From positions 124,001 through 188,000 of the forward strand of contig DATMAM010000039.1 in NCBI GenBank assembly GCA_035559995.1: DNA of 64,000 bases, written 5' to 3'. The DNA comes from DATMAM01 sp035559995. GTDB taxonomy: Bacteria > Desulfobacterota > Binatia > UBA9968. The first letter of the stretch is position 1. The number at the start of each line of letters is the position of its first letter. This document shows positions 57,803-64,000 of the stretch, in pieces. The translations under genes were made by a program, and so were the position numbers. The notes under the pieces are model-generated. The model had not been told where the DNA came from and did not search any database. It saw only the letters and a list, made by a program, of their open reading frames with translations.

Positions 57803-57991
57803 GGAAGCACTCACCGCGGAGACCCGGAGGGTAGAGAGCTCCGGCATAGCGCGAAGCGCGAAGGGCAAGGCGCGGAGGGGACACCATGCTCTATGCGCCA
57901 CGCTCCTTGCCGGCGCTCTGCACAGCAATGGGGTCTCTGTGCGTCTGCGGTAAATATCCCTTCGGACTAGATTCGAAAGAACCACAAGTAC

Positions 57992-60900
57992 ATGAACCTC
58001 TCGCGATTTTTTGTCGATCGGCCGGTCTTCGCCACCGTACTTTCGATCGTCATCGTCATCGTCGGCCTGATCGCGCTCGTGACGCTCCCGATCACCGAAT
58101 ACCCGGAGGTGGTGCCGCCCACGATCGTCGTGAGAGCGACCTATCCCGGCGCCAGTCCCGAAGTCATCGCTGAAACCGTGGCGACGCCGATCGAGCAAGA
58201 GATCAACGGCGTCGAGAACATGCTCTACATGTCGTCTCAAGCCACGACCGACGGGCAGATGCAGCTCACGATCACGTTTGAACTGGGAACCGATCTCGAT
58301 AAAGCGCAGGTGCTGGTGGAGAATCGCGTCGCGGTCGCCGAGCCGCGCCTGCCGGAAGAAGTACGGCGGATCGGCGTGGTCACGCAAAAAAGTTCGCCCG
58401 ACCTTCTGATGGTGGTGCACCTGCTGTCGCCCGACAATCGCTACGACGACATCTATATCGGGAACTACGCGCTTTTGAACGTGCGCGACGTGCTCTCCCG
58501 GATCGAGGGGGTGGGAAACGTCACGCTGTTTGGCCTGCGCGAGTACAGCATGCGCGTGTGGCTCGATCCCGAGAGGATGGCATCGCTCAATTTGACCGCC
58601 GGGGATGTGGTGCAAGCGCTGCGGGAGCAAAATATCCAGGTGGCGGCGGGCGTGATCGGTCAACCGCCTGTGCCGCGAGGAAACGCCTATCAGGTGAACG
58701 TCAACACTTTGGGCCGCCTGTTCGACGAAGAGCAGTTCGGGGACATCGTCATCAAAACCGGCGCCGACGGCCGCATCACCCGCATGCGCGACGTCGCCCG
58801 GGTGGAACTCGGCGCGCGCGATTACTCGGCCAACAGTTATCTCGATGGCAAGCCCGCTCTGGGAATCGGCGTATTCCAGCTCCCCGGGTCCAATGCGCTG
58901 GCCACGGCGACCGCGATCCGCAAGACCATGGCCGAGCTTAGCCGCCGCTTTCCGCAAGGGCTGGAGTACCGGATCATCTATGACCCGACCGTTTTTATCG
59001 GCGAATCCGTGAGTGCGGTCGTTCACACCTTGCTCGAAGCTTTCGCGCTCGTGTTCATCGTGGTCCTGCTTTTTCTCCAGGACTGGCGCGCGACCCTTCT
59101 CCCGATGATCGACGTGCCTGTGTCGCTGATCGGCACGTTCGCCGTCATGGCGGCGCTCGGGTTCTCGCTGAACAACCTGTCGCTTTTCGGCCTGGTGCTC
59201 GCGATCGGCATCGTCGTCGACGACGCGATCGTCGTCGTCGAAAATATTGCGCGCTGGATGGCGAAGGGGCTCGACCGCCGCGAAGCGACTTTGAAAGCGA
59301 TGGAGGAAATCACCGGTCCGGTCATCGCCATTACGCTGGTGCTGAGCGCGGTCTTTATCCCGACGGCCTTTATCGGCGGCCTTAGCGGGCAATTCTACCG
59401 CCAGTTTGCGCTTACCATCGCGGCATCGACCATCATCTCGGCGATCAATGCGCTCACGATGGCTCCGGCCCGCGCGGTCCAGCTCATTAGGCCTCATGCT
59501 CCCGGACATGAATCGGAGAACCGCGAGGCGCTCCCCCGCGCAGGCGTCGTCTTGCTGTTTGGGCTAATCGGTTACGCGTTCCTGGCGCCGCAGGTGGCGC
59601 CGTTGTTGGGCGCCTCCGAGGGAGTCCGGATGTGGGCTATCCGCACCGGCGCGTTTTTCGCTGGCGATGCCGCCGGCTGGTTTCTCAGCCCGCTCGTCAA
59701 CCGGCTCCTGCTTGCGCTTTTTAGGGTATTTAATCGGCGCTTCGACGTTGCGACCAACCGGTATGGGAAAACAGTGGGAAGATTGCTCCGCCTGAGCGGA
59801 ACCATGTTGCTCGTCTACGGCGGCTTGATCGGACTCACGTATCTCGGATTCATGAGAGTGCCGGTGGGATTCATTCCTCCGCAGGACAAGGGATATCTCA
59901 TTGTGAGCGTCCAGATGCCTGACGGGACTTCGCTTGAGCGCACCGATGCCGTGATTCGAAAAGCGACGGACGCTGTCCTGCGGACGCCGGGCGTGGTTCA
60001 CGCGGTGGCAATTACCGGATTCTCTGGAGCGACGCGATCCAACAGCTCGGCCGCCGGCGCCATCTTCGTCCTCCTCGACTCTTTCGACGAGCGCGTGAAA
60101 AGCGATTTGAGCGGCAAAAAAATCGCTCAAACTCTGGGCCAGCAATTTTCCGAGATCCAGGAAGCAAGCATCTTCGTCTTTCCGCCGCCTCCGGTGCAGG
60201 GCTTGGGAACTGCCGGCGGCTTCAAGCTCCAGGTCCAGGACCGCTCAGGCGCGGGTCTTTTGGCGCTGCAGGAGGCGGCGGATAAGCTCGTCGCCGCCGC
60301 GAGCCGGCAGCCGGGGCTTACCGGAGTCTTCACGCCTTTTCGCGCCAGTACACCCCAAATTTATGCGGATGTGGACCGCACCAAGGCGAAGATGCTGGAC
60401 GTGCCGCTCAACGACATCTTCGAAACGCTGCAAGTGTACCTGGGCTCGATCTACGTCAACGATTTCAATCTCTTCGGCCGCACTTACCGGGTCACCGCGC
60501 AAGCCGAGGGAAACTTCCGCTCCGACGCCAGCGATATCGCCAGGCTCAAAACCCGCAGCAGGTCGGGAGAGATGGTGCCGCTCGGCTCGCTCGTTGAAGT
60601 GCGCCACACGACCGGGCCCGACCGCGTGGTGCGCTACAATATGTTTCCGTCGGCGGAAGTGAACGGCGACACGGCGCCGGGATTCAGCTCGGGCCAAGCC
60701 ATCGCCACGATGGAAAGACTGGCGGCGGAAGTGCTGCCCGGCGGCTTCGGATTCGAGTGGACTGATTTGGCCTATCAGCAAATCCTTGCCGGCAACACAG
60801 CGCTTTTCGTCTTTCCGCTCTGCGTTCTTTTTGTTTTTCTGGTCCTCGCGGCGCAATACGAAAGCTGGTCCTTGCCGTTGGCGGTGATTCTGATCGTGCC

Positions 60901-62719
60901 CATGTGCTTGCTTTCCGCGATCGCGGGGCTCTGGCTCCGGGGCATGGACAACAACGTTCTCACGCAAATAGGCTTTGTCGTTCTCGTCGGGCTCGCGAGC
61001 AAGAACGCGATCTTGATCGTCGAGTTTGCCAGGTCGCAGCAGCAAGCCGGCCAAGACCGCTTCGCGGCCGCCGTCGAGGCGTGCCGGCTCAGGCTAAGAC
61101 CTATTCTGATGACCTCGCTCGCTTTCATCCTGGGCGTGCTCCCGCTCGTTATCGCGGAAGGCGCCGGCGCCGAGATGCGCCGTTCGCTCGGGACCGCGGT
61201 TTTTGCCGGGATGTTGGGCGTGACGTTTTTCGGCCTTTTCTTGACCCCCGTTTTTTACGTCGTGATTCAGAGCCTGATCGAGCGGCACAGAGAGAAAAAG
61301 ATAAGCGCGCGCGCTCTGGCTAGCGGAGCCAAAACAGTGGGAATGCTGCTTCTACTCCTGATTCCGCTCGCGGGCTGCACGGTGGGGCCGAACTATAAAG
61401 AGCCCATACCCGCTGCGCCAATTAGTTTTGCCAATCAGGACCAGTCTGGCTTTTCCACGCTGGAGCCGGAACGGAATTGGTGGAAGGAGTTTAACGATGA
61501 GACGCTGAACCGGCTAATCGAGCTTGCCCTTGCCGGCAACCACGACCTCAGGATTGCGGCAGCGCGGCTGCGCGAAGCGCGGGCGCTTCGCTTCGAGACC
61601 CAGTTAGACCAATTCCCCGTTGTGACCGCGAGCGGCGCATACACGCGCGAGCGGCCGAGCAAAGCGGCGGGCCCGCCGACCGGAGATCGCGATATCGATC
61701 TCGTCAGCCTGGGCTTTGACGCGACCTGGGAGCTTGACTTCTTCGGGCGCGTGCGGCGCTCCGTCGAGGCGCGAACCGCGGAAGTGGAGGCGGCGGAAGC
61801 GGGCTACCGCGATGCCATGGTGAGCCTGCTGGCGGAAGTTGCGCGCAATTACATCGAGCTTCGCGGCGCGCAAAACCAGCTCGAAGTCGCGCGCCGCAAC
61901 GCGGAGAACCAGAGCGAGACGCTCAATTTAACCCTCGCGGTTTTGCAGGGTGGCCGCGGCACCGAGCTCGATACCTCGCGCGCGCAGGCGCAGCTCAACG
62001 CCACGCTCGCCACGATTCCGCCGCTGGAAACCGCGATCAAGGCCGCCGCTTACCGGCTTGCGGTGCTGACCGGTCAACAGCCGGTGACGTTCGAGCAAGA
62101 GCTGTTGAAGCCCGTCGCTCTGCCCGAGGTGCCGCAGATCGTCTCGATCGGGCGGCCGGAAGATTTGCTCCGCCGGCGGCCGGACATCCGCGTCGCCGAG
62201 CGCAATCTTGCGGCCGCGACGGCGGCGATCGGCGTCGCCACCGCGGATCTCTTTCCTCGCGTCACGTTCGTCGGGAGCATCGGTTTGGAGGCGGCGTCTT
62301 TCGCCCGATTGGGCAACGGCGGCAGCGACACTTACTTTTTCGGCCCGAGGATTGTTTGGGCCGCCTTCGATCTCGGGCGAGTGCGGGCGCGCATCCGCCA
62401 GGCCGGGGCGCAGGCCGAGGCGGCGCTTGCGGAGTACGAAAAGAGGGTGCTGGTCGCGCTGGAAGAGACCGAGGACGCGCTGGTCAATTTCGGGCGCCAG
62501 AAGATCCGGCTCGATTATCTGCGCGCGGCGGCGCAGGCGAGCGAGAAGGCCGCGGCGTTGGCCCACCTCCGCTATCAATACGGGGTTGCGGATTTCCTAA
62601 CCGTGCTCGACGCCGAGCGCACTTTGCTGCAGGCGCAAGATCAGCTGGCCCAGAGTCAGACGAGCGCCGCGACGGCGCTCGTCGCGGTCTACAAGGCCTT
62701 GGGAGGAGGGTGGCGGTAG
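57992..62719 (+). CDS. RND efflux pump fused in frame to NodT-type outer-membrane factor
   Basis: A single 1575-residue frame. Residues 1-1105 are a HAE1-type RND pump: FFVDRPVFATVLSIVIVIVG at the start, proton-relay Asp pair in GIVVDDAIVVVENIA (TM4) and Lys in GLASKNAILIVEF (TM10). Residues 1118-1575 are a complete NodT-family outer-membrane factor, beginning with its own lipoprotein signal MLLLLLIPLAGC (Cys1129), then TVGPNYKEP and two OMF repeats (RRRPDIRVAERNLAAATAAIGVATADLFP). No stop separates them. The internal lipobox could allow LspA cleavage, or a GTG/ATG near 61337-61343 may start separate translation. The pump also has about 75 extra residues with two hydrophobic segments near residues 505-580. 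Confidence 0.88.
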   Translation: MNLSRFFVDRPVFATVLSIVIVIVGLIALVTLPITEYPEVVPPTIVVRATYPGASPEVIAETVATPIEQEINGVENMLYMSSQATTDGQMQLTITFELGTDLDKAQVLVENRVAVAEPRLPEEVRRIGVVTQKSSPDLLMVVHLLSPDNRYDDIYIGNYALLNVRDVLSRIEGVGNVTLFGLREYSMRVWLDPERMASLNLTAGDVVQALREQNIQVAAGVIGQPPVPRGNAYQVNVNTLGRLFDEEQFGDIVIKTGADGRITRMRDVARVELGARDYSANSYLDGKPALGIGVFQLPGSNALATATAIRKTMAELSRRFPQGLEYRIIYDPTVFIGESVSAVVHTLLEAFALVFIVVLLFLQDWRATLLPMIDVPVSLIGTFAVMAALGFSLNNLSLFGLVLAIGIVVDDAIVVVENIARWMAKGLDRREATLKAMEEITGPVIAITLVLSAVFIPTAFIGGLSGQFYRQFALTIAASTIISAINALTMAPARAVQLIRPHAPGHESENREALPRAGVVLLFGLIGYAFLAPQVAPLLGASEGVRMWAIRTGAFFAGDAAGWFLSPLVNRLLLALFRVFNRRFDVATNRYGKTVGRLLRLSGTMLLVYGGLIGLTYLGFMRVPVGFIPPQDKGYLIVSVQMPDGTSLERTDAVIRKATDAVLRTPGVVHAVAITGFSGATRSNSSAAGAIFVLLDSFDERVKSDLSGKKIAQTLGQQFSEIQEASIFVFPPPPVQGLGTAGGFKLQVQDRSGAGLLALQEAADKLVAAASRQPGLTGVFTPFRASTPQIYADVDRTKAKMLDVPLNDIFETLQVYLGSIYVNDFNLFGRTYRVTAQAEGNFRSDASDIARLKTRSRSGEMVPLGSLVEVRHTTGPDRVVRYNMFPSAEVNGDTAPGFSSGQAIATMERLAAEVLPGGFGFEWTDLAYQQILAGNTALFVFPLCVLFVFLVLAAQYESWSLPLAVILIVPMCLLSAIAGLWLRGMDNNVLTQIGFVVLVGLASKNAILIVEFARSQQQAGQDRFAAAVEACRLRLRPILMTSLAFILGVLPLVIAEGAGAEMRRSLGTAVFAGMLGVTFFGLFLTPVFYVVIQSLIERHREKKISARALASGAKTVGMLLLLLIPLAGCTVGPNYKEPIPAAPISFANQDQSGFSTLEPERNWWKEFNDETLNRLIELALAGNHDLRIAAARLREARALRFETQLDQFPVVTASGAYTRERPSKAAGPPTGDRDIDLVSLGFDATWELDFFGRVRRSVEARTAEVEAAEAGYRDAMVSLLAEVARNYIELRGAQNQLEVARRNAENQSETLNLTLAVLQGGRGTELDTSRAQAQLNATLATIPPLETAIKAAAYRLAVLTGQQPVTFEQELLKPVALPEVPQIVSIGRPEDLLRRRPDIRVAERNLAAATAAIGVATADLFPRVTFVGSIGLEAASFARLGNGGSDTYFFGPRIVWAAFDLGRVRARIRQAGAQAEAALAEYEKRVLVALEETEDALVNFGRQKIRLDYLRAAAQASEKAAALAHLRYQYGVADFLTVLDAERTLLQAQDQLAQSQTSAATALVAVYKALGGGWR

Positions 62720-63039
62720 CGCCGCCGCTTTCCGGCCGCGGGTCTCGACGCTTCGGGTTCGAGTTTGCCTTCGGGCTCGCGCGACGCCTGAAGAGCTATG
62801 GCGTCGGTCGTTTGTCTCTCCTTTGGGCCGGGGTTGTCTTGCCGCCAAACGGAGATTGCCGCGGAGGATTGAGCGGCGCCTTGCGCGCTTGCCTCAGGCG
62901 CGCGATTCTTTTGCGCTCGCCGTATTTGCCAAAGCGACCGCCGCGCATCAAATAAAAACTTAAAGTTTGGCGCGAGAAAGTCAAATGCCTGTCCGAGAGC
63001 CGGCTGCCTTGCTCGGAGGTTAGGTTTGGCGCAATATCT

Positions 63040-63274
63040 CAAGTGATGGATTATTTCGCTGAAATCGCCGCTGAAAGCGGGGCCGCCAAAACCCAACACT
63101 CGGCCGGCTTTCGCGCGACGCGAAGACTTCTGATAGGAAATCGCGCGTGAAGGAAAACGGCTTCACAGGTAAGCAGCGGTTCGGTCCCCGACTGGCGACA
63201 CTCGCGCCCCAGTCGTGATATCGGTCGCTGCGGTTCGCGAAGGCAACCGGGGAGCCAGTATCGGCGATGCCCTT
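63040..63274 (-). pseudogene. Remnant of PIN-domain toxin (VapC-like)
   Basis: On the minus strand one frame reads KGIADTGSPVAFANRSDRYHDW, like the catalytic start of PIN toxins (ADTGPxVALxxRxDxxH), then after a frame change EPLLTCEAVF, which matches the next PIN segment. Further frames are broken by shifts and stops. The locus appears dead. Confidence 0.5.
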
Positions 63275-63282
63275 CGCGAGCT

Positions 63283-63469
63283 GGAGAGATCTTTCGGACC
63301 GCGCACGGTTCCAGCCAGGCGCATGAAGGCTCGAGCGCCGTCAGCCGCCCGCGCTTTCTCCAGCGGGTCGCGCACGAGTTTTCCTTGCGAGCCCCCGGTT
63401 TTGGCCGCGGTCGTTTCCAACCGCTCGGCGACCTCCTTGCTGAGACGAAGGTAAGTGTGTCTGACGCAT
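63283..63469 (-). pseudogene. Decayed RHH-type antitoxin gene
   Basis: The minus strand encodes YLRLSKEVAERLETTAAKTGG, SQGKLVRDPLEKARAAD and MRLAGTVRGPKDLSS, a clear ribbon-helix-helix antitoxin of the kind paired with PIN toxins. The natural ATG at 63469 is one base out of frame with this, and the 3' end runs out of frame into the toxin remnant, so at least two frameshifts are present. Confidence 0.6.
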
Positions 63470-63625
63470 TCGACAGAACTGTAATCCACGAGACCGTTTA
63501 CTATAAGCCGAGTGACGCCGTGAAACTGTGGTCTCGCTCGGAGATCGTTTGACAGCTCCGCAACGGGGCTGTAAACGACGGTAAGAATCATCGGGCGGTG
63601 CAGAGTAAGAAAGGAGACGGTCGCG

Positions 63626-64000
63626 ATGAAAAGCCTCAAGGAAGCAGCGGCGTTGTCGGAGAAAAGCCCGTACGAGATTTGGCAGGAATGGGAAGCTATC
63701 CCGGTCTACAAGGGATTTATTGTCGATAACCTGCTCGATCTCGCGCTCGGAGATTGGGAACGAACGGGCGGAAGGGCGGCCTTCGTGAATCTCGACGGCG
63801 CCGGCGGCACGTGCGACACCGTCGTGCAGGAAATCCCGCCGGGCGGGGAGCTCAAGCCCCAGCGGCACCTGCTCGAGCAGATCATCTTTATCCTCAAAGG
63901 GCAGGGGGCGACCACCATCTGGAACGAGGGCGGAAAGAAACACACGCTCGAGTGGCAGACGGGAAGCCTTTTCTCGCCGCCGCTCAACGCCTGGTACCAG
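63626..64000 (+). CDS. Cupin domain-containing protein (cut by window end)
   Basis: The first 125 residues of a cupin protein. A GGAG site lies 8 bases before the ATG. The double-stranded beta-helix is visible: VVQEIPPGGELKPQRHLLEQIIFILKGQGATTIW (cupin motif 1 region with His and Glu ligands) and the start of motif 2 near GSLFSPPLNAWYQ. This resembles gentisate-dioxygenase-like and other bacterial cupins of about 350 residues. The gene continues beyond base 64000, so product and metal ligands cannot be completed. Confidence 0.8.
   Translation, partial: MKSLKEAAALSEKSPYEIWQEWEAIPVYKGFIVDNLLDLALGDWERTGGRAAFVNLDGAGGTCDTVVQEIPPGGELKPQRHLLEQIIFILKGQGATTIWNEGGKKHTLEWQTGSLFSPPLNAWYQ

Noticed and set aside
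57803..57991. Possible regulatory element or gene between adaptor and RND gene
   Set aside because: Purine-rich GCGGAG-type sequence without an ORF, promoter or convincing hairpin; I see nothing certain in it.
56387..59509. Minus-strand open frame of 1040 codons
   Set aside because: It is the antisense shadow of the efflux adaptor and RND pump; composition is Arg/His/Asp-rich with no motif, typical of GC-rich antisense frames.
62796..62984. Basic minus-strand ORF (MRGGRFGKYGERKR)
   Set aside because: No ribosome site, sits in the decayed toxin region, and only short; not supported enough to annotate.

Overview
The window is a gene-dense, GC-rich chromosomal segment from a diderm (Gram-negative type) bacterium: it has an outer-membrane porin, lipoproteins, an RND efflux system with an outer-membrane factor, and perfect Shine-Dalgarno sites. 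The mix of UbiD, amidohydrolase, crotonase, HMG-CoA-lyase-like, CoA-ligase, CoxS/CoxM/CoxG and THI5/NMT1-like genes, together with sigma-54 promoters and likely selenocysteine use, suggests an uncultured Desulfobacterota, Binatota, Rokubacteria or Methylomirabilota-like lineage. That placement is inference; no rRNA or marker gene is present. No tRNA, rRNA, CRISPR array or transposase was seen.

Layout. 0-4.2 kb: FtsX-type permeases, a MOSC protein, a small membrane protein and two SAM methyltransferases. 4.2-5.7 kb: a beta-barrel porin behind a consensus sigma-54 promoter with upstream palindromes. 5.7-13.1 kb: a NodIJ-like ABC exporter, a PqqC/TenA-like protein, a tiny ORF with two in-frame TGA codons, then a minus-strand group (MFS, amidohydrolase, M24 peptidase homologue with a dismantled metal site, ACT protein). 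13.2-17.9 kb: a ferredoxin/zinc-ribbon/coiled-coil fusion, a membrane protein and a fused MFS/spermidine-synthase-like/TPR protein. 17.9-19.3 kb: small secreted proteins with strong terminators. 19.3-23.9 kb: HslR, SurE and EgtD, divergent from an ABC system whose permease is fused to its binding domain (EgtUV/OpuC architecture). 24-28 kb: a large hybrid histidine kinase. 28.2-39.2 kb: a complete GlgE-type alpha-glucan operon (glgE, treS-maltokinase fusion, malQ, glgB, glgC). 39.3-53.5 kb: MscS, a dehydrogenase, coxS/coxM/coxG without coxL, UbiD, a second PqqC-like protein and an acyl-CoA/CoA-ligase group.

The most unusual part is 53.5-62.7 kb. Four sigma-54 type (-24/-12) promoters lie within 2.7 kb. 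Three have an upstream copy of a shared palindromic element (TTCGGC-N3/4-GCCRAW followed by a second TCGGC). They precede a thioredoxin-like gene interrupted by a TGA exactly at the first position of its CxxC motif and followed by a SECIS-like hairpin, two mini-proteins, a STAS-like protein plus a helical protein, and an RND efflux operon in which the inner-membrane pump and the outer-membrane lipoprotein factor are one continuous 1575-residue reading frame. I interpret this as one sigma-54 regulon, probably for envelope or redox stress. The regulator is not in the window.

The window ends with a decayed RHH/PIN toxin-antitoxin locus and the start of a cupin gene.
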